From the NCBI RefSeq assembly GCF_000425565.1, contig NZ_KE384397.1, positions 155,746-219,745 on the forward strand: DNA of 64,000 nucleotides, read 5' to 3'. The DNA is from Tepidiphilus margaritifer DSM 15129 (GTDB taxonomy: Bacteria > Pseudomonadota > Gammaproteobacteria > Burkholderiales > Rhodocyclaceae). Below the pieces are notes generated by a model that saw only the letters and a list, made by a program, of their open reading frames with translations, made no database searches and had not been told where the DNA came from. Both the position numbers and the translations under genes were made by a program. How positions within the stretch are numbered: the first letter of the stretch is position 1; each line of letters opens with the position of its first letter. This document shows positions 32,145 through 39,552 of the stretch, in pieces.

Positions 32145-32807
32145 TCAGTCGAGGCTCGCCGTCGCGAGTTTCATCCCGAAGGCAACGAAGAGCGCTCCGA
32201 CTGCGCCGGTGCCGCCGATGGCGAGCCGCCGGCGCCGGCGGAAGGCTGCGGCGAGCTTGGCGCCGGCAAGCACCAGCGTGGCGAGGTAGGTCATGCTGCA
32301 CAGCTGCACCGACACACCCAGCACCAGGAAAGCGAGCAGCGGATGACCCGCCTGCGGGTCGACGAACTGGATGAAGAAGGAAAAGAAGAAGAGGATGGCT
32401 TTTGGGTTCATCAGACTGATGAGCAAGGCCGAACGGAAGGGGTGCAAAGCCCCCGTACGCACTTCTTCTTCGGGCGCGGCGATCGCCTCGCCGCGGCGCA
32501 GGGCCTGGCTCGCCCGCCAGGCGGCGCGCATCAATTGCATGCCGATCCAGCACAAGTAAACCGCCCCCGCGAGCCGCAGGCCGAGAAAGAGCGCCGGCAC
32601 GAGTTTCAAGAGCGACGCGGCCCCGAACACCGCCGCGAACATCAGCACCGTATCCCCCGCCACTACCCCGAGCGCCGCCCGTGCGCCGGCACGCCAGCCG
32701 TGGCGCGAGGCCGTGGTCATGACGTAGAGCGAGTTGGGCCCCGGCAGAAGCACGATGAAAATGGTGCCGAGCAGGAAGGTGGGATAGTCGACGATACCGA
32801 ACGACAT
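32145..32807 (-). CDS. LysE/RhtB-family amino-acid exporter
   Basis: A 220-residue inner-membrane exporter with six hydrophobic segments. It has the family start YPTFLLGTIFIVLLPGPNSLYVMTTASRHGWRAGARAALGVVAGD (about 8-52) and NPKAILFFFSFFIQFV. The detail resembles the leucine exporter LeuE more than RhtA or LysE, but the substrate is uncertain. Convergent with gyrB, with 16 bases between the stop codons. Confidence 0.85.
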   Translation of the reverse strand: MSFGIVDYPTFLLGTIFIVLLPGPNSLYVMTTASRHGWRAGARAALGVVAGDTVLMFAAVFGAASLLKLVPALFLGLRLAGAVYLCWIGMQLMRAAWRASQALRRGEAIAAPEEEVRTGALHPFRSALLISLMNPKAILFFFSFFIQFVDPQAGHPLLAFLVLGVSVQLCSMTYLATLVLAGAKLAAAFRRRRRLAIGGTGAVGALFVAFGMKLATASLD

Positions 32808-32897
32808 GGCGCGACCCGAAATGAAAGAAAAGATGGTCTCATCCTAGTCCATAAAGGAACTGTCCGTAATCGGGGATTCCCCGAATCGGCTTTGCCA

Positions 32898-33830
32898 TTA
32901 GGACGCTTTTGCGCCCTGCTCTACGCCTTCGCCGAGTTCCCCGCCGAGCGCGTCCGAGAGCGCCGGCAACATGGAACGCAAGGTTTCGGCGAAGAGGTAG
33001 AACCGTCCCTCGAAGCGCTCGCGGGCGTCGCGCGCCTCGCCCGTCGTCTCGTTCTCCGCGTCGGTGCGTGTGAGGCGTTTGAGCGCCCCGTCGGCGGTGA
33101 GCACGAAACTCAACCGATCGGCGTAGGCGAGCGCGAGCCGCGTCGGGCGCTTGCCGGCCGCGAGGTGGGAGCGGATCTCGGCGGCGACGCTGCCTTCGCC
33201 GAGCGGCAGGCGGGCATAGCGCACGAGGGCGCGGCTGTCGTCCTGCGCCTCGAGCTGGACTTCGTCTTCGAGCGAGAAGGGGCCTGGAGCCTCTGCCGCG
33301 AGCAGCCAGTCGGCCATCGCCGACGTGGGGGCGAGCCGGGTACGCCAGGGTTTCAAGGGAAAGCGCTCGGCAGTGGCGCGCAGCGTGTCGATCACCCGTT
33401 CGGCGAGCGTAAGGCTGCCGGCATCGACGGCGAACCATCCCTCGCGCGGATCGATCCACACCGGCACGCGCCGACGCCGCGTGAAGGCACGCGGTAGCCA
33501 CTCGGCGCGAATGGCTTCACGCAGCTCGCGCAGCTCTTTGCGCGACAGGGGATAGCCTCGTTCGTCGGCGATCGCCTCGGCGCGCTGTTCGGCCTCGGCT
33601 TTGACCACGCTCGCCGGCAGGAGGCGCTCCTCGCGCACCCAATGCGCCAGCCAGTGCCCCCCTACGTCCGCAATCGCTTCGTCATCACCGAAGGGCGGCG
33701 CCCAGCCTTCACTCGTTTCGTTCTGCGGCCCGACCGGCAGGAAGGGACGACGGAGGAAGAGCTCGTTCCAGTAAGTTCGCCCTTCCGGACCGTCCCAGCG
33801 ATAGAGACGTAGGTTCTTGAATTCGATCAT
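32898..33830 (-). CDS. rdgC: Recombination-associated protein RdgC
   Basis: A 310-residue ring-forming DNA-binding protein that restrains RecA and is often found near replication functions. The N-terminus MIEFKNLRLYR, followed by conserved EWLPRAFTRRRRVPVWIDPREGWFAVDAG (about 112-140) and LTADGALKRL, match RdgC. It overlaps the upstream SRPBCC gene by four bases, so the two are probably co-transcribed from near the proposed origin. Confidence 0.9.
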   Translation of the reverse strand: MIEFKNLRLYRWDGPEGRTYWNELFLRRPFLPVGPQNETSEGWAPPFGDDEAIADVGGHWLAHWVREERLLPASVVKAEAEQRAEAIADERGYPLSRKELRELREAIRAEWLPRAFTRRRRVPVWIDPREGWFAVDAGSLTLAERVIDTLRATAERFPLKPWRTRLAPTSAMADWLLAAEAPGPFSLEDEVQLEAQDDSRALVRYARLPLGEGSVAAEIRSHLAAGKRPTRLALAYADRLSFVLTADGALKRLTRTDAENETTGEARDARERFEGRFYLFAETLRSMLPALSDALGGELGEGVEQGAKAS

Positions 33831-34285
33831 GCTTTCCCTCGTTTCTTGCGTGCGATCGCGACGATGCGCGCCATGGTGTCGGCATCAGCGGCGGCGTAGG
33901 CCTGGGCAAGCCACTCGGCTACGGGTCGTCCGTCGGGCGCGAGCAAGGTCTCGTCCAGGGTGGTGTCGTAGCGGAAATTCAGCCCCAGGCGTTCGCCTTC
34001 GATGACGAGCGAGATCTCCAAGGTTCCGCCGGGCCGGCCGCCCTGGGGTTCGACGACGAAGCGCAGGCGTTTTCCCTCTTCCCACTCGACGCGATCACGG
34101 TAGCTGTCGGGGCCGAAGTGCAGGCGGCGCAGCACGTGCGCCGGGCCTCGCTCCAGGATGTCGCAACCGGTCATCCCCAGGACGAATTCCTGCGGATGCT
34201 CGATGCGCGTTGCCAATCCTTGCCAGACTGCAGCAACATCGAGTGCTTCTTCCGGAGCGAAGAACAGGCGGTGTTCGAAGTGCAC
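33827..34285 (-). CDS. SRPBCC-fold (DUF1857/AtaL-like) protein
   Basis: A 152-residue protein resembling the DUF1857/AtaL-like branch of the SRPBCC (START-like) superfamily: FEHRLFFAPEEALDVAAVWQGLATRIEHPQEFVLGMTGCDILERG followed by LRRLHFGPDSYRDRVEWEEGKRLRFVVEPQGG. Such proteins have a hydrophobic ligand cavity; no substrate is known here. The GTG at 34285 is chosen because AAGGGAA lies eight bases upstream. The open frame extends another 105 bases upstream into the origin region without conserved residues. Transcribed with rdgC. Confidence 0.7.
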   Translation of the reverse strand: MHFEHRLFFAPEEALDVAAVWQGLATRIEHPQEFVLGMTGCDILERGPAHVLRRLHFGPDSYRDRVEWEEGKRLRFVVEPQGGRPGGTLEISLVIEGERLGLNFRYDTTLDETLLAPDGRPVAEWLAQAYAAADADTMARIVAIARKKRGKA

Positions 34286-34562
34286 GACGACGTTCCCTTG
34301 GAGGTTGCAGGGAAGTCTAGGGGCAAGGGGCGACGAGGGCAAGGGGTAGCGGACAGCTGGACGGGAACGCCGTGATCGGTAGTTGTACACAGATCTTTTA
34401 TAAAAACCTCTAGTGTTTACTACGCTCGACAGGGTTCTGTGGAAAACTAATGAAAAACTATGATTTTGCTGAATTTTTCTTTATGGTGAACGAGGGGAAT
34501 GGTGGGCTTGCAAGCGGTGTGATGTAGACGAATGCTTTCCTGGATCCAGAAAAAACGGGGAG

Positions 34563-34827
34563 TTTTCCCCAAACTTTCCCACGGTTTCCCCTCGCCTTGT
34601 CCACTGTGGCGTATCGGTCACAGAAAAACATCAATTTAAAAATGGTTTTTAGCAGGAAGTAAAAAACCTTTCTTTCTTCATGGTTGATTTGGCCAAACGG
34701 AATGGGGGTTAACAACCAAATCAAGTAAACAAAAAACCATGTAAACAATGTTTCCTCCAAATCTGTGGATAACTTCTGGCCGTCCAAGACATCCGTACGT
34801 TTCCCCGTCAGGAAAACTTTGGGGAAA
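34563..34827. repeat. Distant inverted repeat inside the proposed origin
   Basis: TTTTCCCCAAACTTTCC (34563-34579) and GGAAAACTTTGGGGAAA (34811-34827) are near-perfect inverted copies. The 230 bases between them enclose the most AT-rich part. Shorter GTTTCCCC copies flank each arm. The repeats are not DnaA boxes and could be sites for another origin-binding protein. Confidence 0.6.
34764..34772 (+). promoter_or_regulatory. Perfect DnaA box
   Basis: TGTGGATAA, the reverse complement of the consensus TTATCCACA, at the right edge of the AT-rich segment of the proposed origin. Confidence 0.75.
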
Positions 34828-34985
34828 CCTTGGGATGAGTGGTGGATGGTTTGGGGAGGAAATCAACCTCATGAGGAAATTTCCCATTGATCCACAAACG
34901 ATTACCGGGAAGTCCTTGCATCCATGCACCGTCGGCGGGCTGGCGGAGGACGGCGGACAAACCCGCCTCAGATTCGGGACAGGCT

Positions 34986-34994
34986 TGTGGATAA
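34986..34994 (+). promoter_or_regulatory. Perfect DnaA box
   Basis: TGTGGATAA in the same orientation as the box at 34764, about 220 bases further right; near-consensus TGATCCACA boxes of opposite orientation lie on both sides (34888 and 35053). Confidence 0.75.
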
Positions 34995-35086
34995 TTTTGT
35001 GAAAATCCCGAAATGAGATAAATCCGCTCAAGGACTTGCCTGGGTTTCTTCATGATCCACAGGAAGGAGGGCTGGAGTCCATGGCG

Positions 35087-35116
35087 TTGACATCGTGCGC
35101 GGCGGCGGTGTATCTT
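35087..35116 (+). promoter_or_regulatory. Promoter of the cobalamin operon
   Basis: A perfect TTGACA (35087-35092) is followed after 18 bases by TATCTT (35111-35116), preceded by TG. The predicted transcript would begin only a few bases before the cobalamin riboswitch aptamer. Confidence 0.65.
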
Positions 35117-35126
35117 GTTTTTACTT

Positions 35127-35309
35127 CGGGTGCCCGCTCCGACGTCTTGGGAACGGGTGAAACGGGAAGCCGGTGAAGCGGGCATCGTCCTGCCATTCCG
35201 GCGCAGCCCCCGCTGCTGTGAGCCTGACGGGAAGCGCATCGGCCACTGTGCCTTCAACGGCATGGGAAGGCGCGTGAACCGGATGACGGCGAGCCAGAAG
35301 ACCGGCCCG
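35127..35309 (+). promoter_or_regulatory. Cobalamin riboswitch
   Basis: The stretch contains, in order, the conserved blocks of a cobalamin aptamer: GGTGCCCGC, GGGAACGGGTGAAACGGGAA, CCGGCGCAGCCCCCGCTGC with TGTGA, GACGGG, the B12-box core GCCACTG (35242-35248), GGGAAGGCGC, GGATGA and the closing GAGCCAGAAGACCGGCC. It lies between a good promoter and cbiM, so rising adenosylcobalamin should repress the operon. No clear intrinsic terminator follows; control may act by masking the cbiM ribosome site (AAAGGAG at about 35431). Confidence 0.93.
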
Positions 35310-35445
35310 AAGTGCGTAGTTGGTGCGAGCCCCGGGGTGTGGGTTTGGCTGACGGTTCGGGGCGGTCTTTCTCTCTTCCCCTTTCCTCAGGCCCTTTCTC
35401 CTCGTGCGGCTCGTCTTGGCGAAGCCTTCGCAAAGGAGACGGGTC

Positions 35446-36126
35446 ATGCATATCGAACCAGGCGTCGTCACGGGCGCCAAACTCTTGTTGGGTCATGCCA
35501 CTGCGGCCGCGAGCTTGGGGGCGGCGCTCTTGCTCTCGGCCAAGGCGGTGAAAAAGGACGGGGTGGCGGCGCTCGCGTTGCGCACCGTCGTGGCGTCCTT
35601 CCTCGTGTTCTGTTTCTTCGAGGTCTTGCCGCACCAACCGGTGGGCGTGTCCGAGGTCCACCTCATCCTGGGGTCCACCCTGTTGCTGCTCTTCGGCCCT
35701 GCGGCGGCGGCTCTGGGGCTCGCCGGCGGGCTCTTCGCCCAAGGGATGTTCTTCGCGCCCGCCGATCTGCCGCAGTTCGGCATGAACGTGACCACCTTGC
35801 TCGTACCGCTCTTCGCCACTGCGCTCCTGGCGCGGCGCATCGTGGCGCCGCACACGCCTTACGTCGATCTGCGTTATCGCGACGTGCTGCGCCTGTCGCT
35901 CGCCTACCAGGGGGGCGTGGTGTCGTGGGTGGCGTTCTGGGCGCTCTACGGTCAAGGTCTGGGGGCGGATAACCTCGAGCAGGTCGCTTCGTTCGGCGCG
36001 GCCTACTTGTCGGTGGTGCTCGTCGAGCCGCTCATCGACCTGGCGGTGCTCGCGGCGGCCAAGGCTTGGCATCGCGGGCGGGAATCCCTGCTGTTGCAGC
36101 GGCGACTCTTCATGGGTCGGGTCTGA
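35446..36126 (+). CDS. cbiM: Cobalt transport membrane component CbiM
   Basis: A 226-residue inner-membrane protein of the energy-coupling factor cobalt importer type. It begins with the hallmark MHIEPG (Met and His bind the metal), followed by about six hydrophobic helices with the GLAGGLFAQGMFFAPADLPQFGMNV segment. The ATG at 35446 follows AAAGGAGAC; an upstream ATG in frame lacks that signal. cbiN, cbiQ and cbiO are not next to it, so it either uses components from elsewhere or works alone. First gene after the riboswitch. Confidence 0.85.
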   Translation: MHIEPGVVTGAKLLLGHATAAASLGAALLLSAKAVKKDGVAALALRTVVASFLVFCFFEVLPHQPVGVSEVHLILGSTLLLLFGPAAAALGLAGGLFAQGMFFAPADLPQFGMNVTTLLVPLFATALLARRIVAPHTPYVDLRYRDVLRLSLAYQGGVVSWVAFWALYGQGLGADNLEQVASFGAAYLSVVLVEPLIDLAVLAAAKAWHRGRESLLLQRRLFMGRV

Positions 36127-36920
36127 TGCCGGGGACGGTATGGTTCGTCGGGGCTGGCCCCGGCGATCCGGAGCTCCTCACCCTCAAGGGCAAGAAGCTG
36201 CTCGAGCGCGCCGGTGCCGTGCTCTTCGCCGGGTCGTTGGTGGATGCGGCGGCGACGCGCTACGCGCCGCCGGGTTGCCTCATCCGCGATTCGAAAGACA
36301 TGACGCTCGAGGAGATGACCGAGTGGCTCGTGGCCGCGGCGAAGGCGCACGAGACGGTGGTACGCCTGCAGACGGGCGACCCCACCCTCTATGGGGCGCT
36401 CATCGAGCTCACCCGGCCGCTCACGGCGGCGGGCATTTCCTGGAAAGTGGTGCCTGGAGTGTCTTCGGCGATGGCGGCGATGGCGGCCGCGGGAGAATCG
36501 ATGACCTTGCCCGAAGTGACGCAGACGGTGATCCTCACCCGGGTGGCTGGGCGTACGCCCATGCCGCCGGGTGAGGAGCTCGAGTCTCTCGCGGCGCACC
36601 GCAGCACGATCTGTCTCTTTCTCTCGATCACGCGGCTCGCCGAGGTCGAGCGGGGTTTGCGCGCGGCCGGTTGGGCGGAAGCGTCGCCGGTGCTGGTGGT
36701 GCACAAGGCAAGCTGGGCGGACGAGGAGCGCATCGTGCGCACCACGCTGGGGGAATTGCGCCGGGCGTGTCGAGAGGCGGGAATCGTGAGTCAGGCGATG
36801 ATCGTGGTCGGCCCCACGCTGGGGGCGGCGTCGTGGCCGGATTTGGCACGCAGCAAGCTCTACGACCCTTCCTTTACGCATCGCTGGCGCAAAGCAAAGA
36901 CGAAGGAATGCGACACATGA
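36126..36920 (+). CDS. cbiF: Cobalt-precorrin-4 C11-methyltransferase
   Basis: SAM-dependent methylation at C11 of the corrin ring. The 264-residue protein is a class III tetrapyrrole methylase with VWFVGAGPGDPELLTLKG (about 4-21), LQTGDPTLYGALIE and VVPGVSSAMAAMAA, closest in pattern to CbiF/CobM. The start overlaps the cbiM stop by one base (TGATG). A longer in-frame start at 36066 overlaps cbiM and is not needed. Confidence 0.92.
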   Translation: MPGTVWFVGAGPGDPELLTLKGKKLLERAGAVLFAGSLVDAAATRYAPPGCLIRDSKDMTLEEMTEWLVAAAKAHETVVRLQTGDPTLYGALIELTRPLTAAGISWKVVPGVSSAMAAMAAAGESMTLPEVTQTVILTRVAGRTPMPPGEELESLAAHRSTICLFLSITRLAEVERGLRAAGWAEASPVLVVHKASWADEERIVRTTLGELRRACREAGIVSQAMIVVGPTLGAASWPDLARSKLYDPSFTHRWRKAKTKECDT

Positions 36921-37747
36921 ACGAACGCACGGTGCTGGTGGTGGCGCATGGGTCGCGCGAGGCGACGGGAAACGTCGAGACCGCGGAATTCGTGGCGCGC
37001 TGGCGGCAGATGCGGCCACAATGGCGCATCGAACTGTGTTTCATCGAGCATGCCGAAATCCTGCTCGACGAAGGGCTCGATCGGGCGGCGGAAGGCGCGC
37101 GCGAGGTGGTGGTGGTACCGCTCATCCTCAACGCGGCCGGGCACGTGAAGATGGAACTGCCTGAGGCGATCGAGCGGGCGCGGGCGCGCCACCCGCAGGT
37201 GCACTTCGTGGCGCGCAGGCATCTGGGTATGGGAGCGGAGCTTTTCCCGCTCATCCAGCAGCGGCTGCAGGAGGCATTGCGGGAACTGGACGTGCCCGAT
37301 CCGGCCACCACGGGCGTGATTTTGCTCGGACGCGGTTCGTCGGATCCGGGAGGGAACGCCGAACTCGCGAAAATGGCGCGCTGGGTGTTCGAGGCCAATG
37401 ACCACGAGCTGGTCGATCTCGCCTTTACCGGCATCACCTGGCCGCGTCTGGAGACGGTGGTGGCGCGGCAGGTGAAACTCGGCATGATGCAGATCGCCAT
37501 CGTTCCCGTGTATCTCTTCACCGGAGTGCTGATCGAGCGAATCGGGGCGCAGGTGGAGCGCCTGCGGCGACAATATCCTACGGTGGCGTTCGCGCTGGCG
37601 CGTCATTTCGGTTTCGACGAGCGCCTCGTGGCGTTGCTGGAATCGCGGGTGACGAACGGGGAGCGAGAGGGGATGCTGGAGTGCGACGGCTGCAAATACC
37701 GCGCCGCCGCGGCCCACGAACATGCTCATGCGCATCATCACGGATGA
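36917..37747 (+). CDS. cbiX: Sirohydrochlorin cobaltochelatase CbiX (long form)
   Basis: Inserts cobalt into sirohydrochlorin, the step that commits to the early-cobalt pathway. The 276-residue protein is the long CbiX: two chelatase half-domains, the first with VVAHGSRE (catalytic His near residue 10), the second beginning VILLGRGSSDPGGN, where an arginine occupies the histidine position. The C-terminus has ECDGCKY and a histidine-rich tail (HEHAHAHHHG) likely to bind metal. ATG at 36917 overlaps the cbiF stop. Confidence 0.92.
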   Translation: MNERTVLVVAHGSREATGNVETAEFVARWRQMRPQWRIELCFIEHAEILLDEGLDRAAEGAREVVVVPLILNAAGHVKMELPEAIERARARHPQVHFVARRHLGMGAELFPLIQQRLQEALRELDVPDPATTGVILLGRGSSDPGGNAELAKMARWVFEANDHELVDLAFTGITWPRLETVVARQVKLGMMQIAIVPVYLFTGVLIERIGAQVERLRRQYPTVAFALARHFGFDERLVALLESRVTNGEREGMLECDGCKYRAAAAHEHAHAHHHG

Positions 37748-37756
37748 GGGAGGATC

Positions 37757-38422
37757 ATGACGGCGATCACCGAACAGCTCACGGCCTTGGGGCGCGCGAT
37801 CGAGCACGATTCTTTCGCCATCATCGATGCCGAGGTGGGGGGAGCGCATTGCTATGCCGCATCGCAGTGGCCGGTGGTGCGGCGCATGATCCACGCGAGT
37901 GCCGATTTCGAGTTCAACGGGTTGACGTTCTTTCACCCCGAGGCGATCGAGGCGGGGATCGCGGCGATCCGCCGGGGGGGCACGCCCGTGGTGGCGGACG
38001 TGGAGATGATCTGCGTGGGGCTGTCGCGCCCGCGCCTGTCGCATTTCGGCATGACGGCGCATCAGTTCATCGCCGATGAAGACGTGATCGCGGCGGCGAA
38101 AGCGAACGGCGGCACCCGGGCGGTCGAGGCGATGCGCAAGGCGCACCGCTTGGGCTTGCTCGAAGGCTCGATCGTCGCCGTCGGTAATGCCCCGACCGCG
38201 CTGATCGAGGTGGTTCGACTCATCGAGGAAGAGGGCGTGCGGCCGGCACTGGTACTGGGTATGCCGGTGGGTTTCGTCTCGGCCGCCGAATCCAAGGAAC
38301 GGTTGATGGCGCAGCAGGAAGTGCCGTGGATCGCCATTCGCGGGCGCAAGGGGGGATCCACCCTCGTCGTGGCGGCACTGCATGCCTTGCTCGCGCTCGC
38401 GGAGGAAGAAGGGGCCGTGTGA
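37757..38422 (+). CDS. cbiC: Cobalt-precorrin-8 methylmutase
   Basis: Moves the methyl group from C11 to C12 to give cobyrinic acid. The 221-residue protein has RRMIHASADFEF with the catalytic histidine near 46, VVADVEMICVGLS and the C-terminal GRKGGSTLVVAALHAL, all standard for CbiC/CobH. It begins nine bases after cbiX, following GGAGG. Confidence 0.94.
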   Translation: MTAITEQLTALGRAIEHDSFAIIDAEVGGAHCYAASQWPVVRRMIHASADFEFNGLTFFHPEAIEAGIAAIRRGGTPVVADVEMICVGLSRPRLSHFGMTAHQFIADEDVIAAAKANGGTRAVEAMRKAHRLGLLEGSIVAVGNAPTALIEVVRLIEEEGVRPALVLGMPVGFVSAAESKERLMAQQEVPWIAIRGRKGGSTLVVAALHALLALAEEEGAV

Positions 38423-39552
38423 GCGAGGAGAAGATCCGCAAGAGTGTGCCGAAGAAACGCGGCAACCGCACCGGCTTTACCACCGGGGCGTGTTCGGCGG
38501 CCGCGGCACGGGCGGCGGCTTGGGCGCTCGTCTCCGGCGAGCGGCCCACCGAGATCGAGTGCCGTCTGCCCAACGGGCAGATCGTGCGCTTTCCCGTGCA
38601 TGAGACCGTGTTCCTCGACGCCGACGCGTGTCGGGCGGTGGTGGTGAAGGATGCGGGCGACGATCCCGATGCCACCCACGGGGCGCACTTGACGGTCGAG
38701 GTGCGGCGCTTGCCCGGGCGCGCCGGCGTGATCGCCCTCGAGGGGGGCGAAGGCGTGGGCGTGGTGACCAAGCCGGGATTGGGCCTGGAGGTGGGGGGGC
38801 CGGCGATCAATCCGGTGCCACGGCGCAACATCACCGAGAACGTGCAGGCGGTGGCGGAAGCACTGTTGCGCACCGACGGGTTGGCGGTGAGGATCTCGGT
38901 GCCCGGCGGCGAGGAGATGGCGAAGAAAACGCTCAACGCCCGTCTGGGAATCCTGGGGGGCATTTCGATTCTCGGCACCACCGGCATCGTGCGCCCCTAT
39001 TCGACGGCGGCGTTTCGCGCGAGCGTGGTACAGGCCGTGGACGTGGCGGTGGCGCAGGGTTGCGACACGGTGGTCTTCACCACCGGGGGGCGCACTGAGA
39101 AGTTCGCCATGCGCCAGTTGCCGCATCTGCCCGAGGCGGCTTTCGTACAGATGGGCGATTTCGTCAAGGCGGCGTTTCGCGCGGCGATCGCCCGGCGCGT
39201 GCGCCATGTCTGCGTGGGAGCGATGATCGGCAAGCTCACCAAGATGTGCCAGGGGCTGGCGGTGACGCATGCGTGGAAGGCCGAGGTCGATCGCGATCTG
39301 CTCGCCGAGGCTGCCCGCGAAGTGGGCGCGCCCGAGGCGGTGGTCGAAGAGATCCGCGCTGCCGAGACGGCGCGTTTTGGTGCCGAACGGCTGGCCGAGC
39401 TGGGGCTGGCGGTGCCGTTTCACCGGGCCGTGGCCATGCGCGCGATCCGTCGTCTGAAGGCGGATCATCCGGGCGAGTATCACCTCACGGTGCTGGTGTG
39501 CGATTTCGAAGGGCAGGCGATCTGTCGGGTAGAAGAAGATGAATGTGCCTGA
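38419..39552 (+). CDS. cbiD: Cobalt-precorrin-5B C1-methyltransferase CbiD
   Basis: Methylates C1 in the anaerobic-type corrin pathway. The 377-residue protein starts near KKRGNRTGFTTGACSAAAARAA, which is the CbiD hallmark, and contains NPVPRRNI and GIVRPYSTAAFRASV. The GTG at 38419 overlaps the cbiC stop (GTGA) and gives a short lead before the hallmark. An open frame of 31 more codons upstream overlaps cbiC. Its presence, with CbiX and CbiG, identifies the early-cobalt route. Confidence 0.94.
   Translation: MSEEKIRKSVPKKRGNRTGFTTGACSAAAARAAAWALVSGERPTEIECRLPNGQIVRFPVHETVFLDADACRAVVVKDAGDDPDATHGAHLTVEVRRLPGRAGVIALEGGEGVGVVTKPGLGLEVGGPAINPVPRRNITENVQAVAEALLRTDGLAVRISVPGGEEMAKKTLNARLGILGGISILGTTGIVRPYSTAAFRASVVQAVDVAVAQGCDTVVFTTGGRTEKFAMRQLPHLPEAAFVQMGDFVKAAFRAAIARRVRHVCVGAMIGKLTKMCQGLAVTHAWKAEVDRDLLAEAAREVGAPEAVVEEIRAAETARFGAERLAELGLAVPFHRAVAMRAIRRLKADHPGEYHLTVLVCDFEGQAICRVEEDECA

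Larger units (their letters stand above)
34286..35065. other. oriC: Proposed replication origin (oriC)
   Basis: This stretch has no credible gene. Its central part (about 34380-34780) is conspicuously AT-rich against a GC-rich background, with runs such as TCAATTTAAAAATGG that would suit a DNA-unwinding element. It holds two perfect DnaA boxes (34764-34772 and 34986-34994) and one-mismatch boxes at 34383-34391 (TTGTACACA), 34438-34446 (TTTTCCACA on the minus strand), 34888-34896 and 35053-35061 (TGATCCACA). The top strand is C-rich in genes to the left and G-rich to the right. Together these support an origin here, although dnaA is 6 kb away. A 109-residue minus-strand frame at 34458-34787 is not gene-like. 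Confidence 0.7.

Noticed and set aside
34458-34787. 109-codon minus-strand frame inside the AT-rich gap
   Set aside because: Composition differs from all nearby genes, no ribosome site or family motif is visible, and it overlaps the DnaA boxes and inverted repeat.
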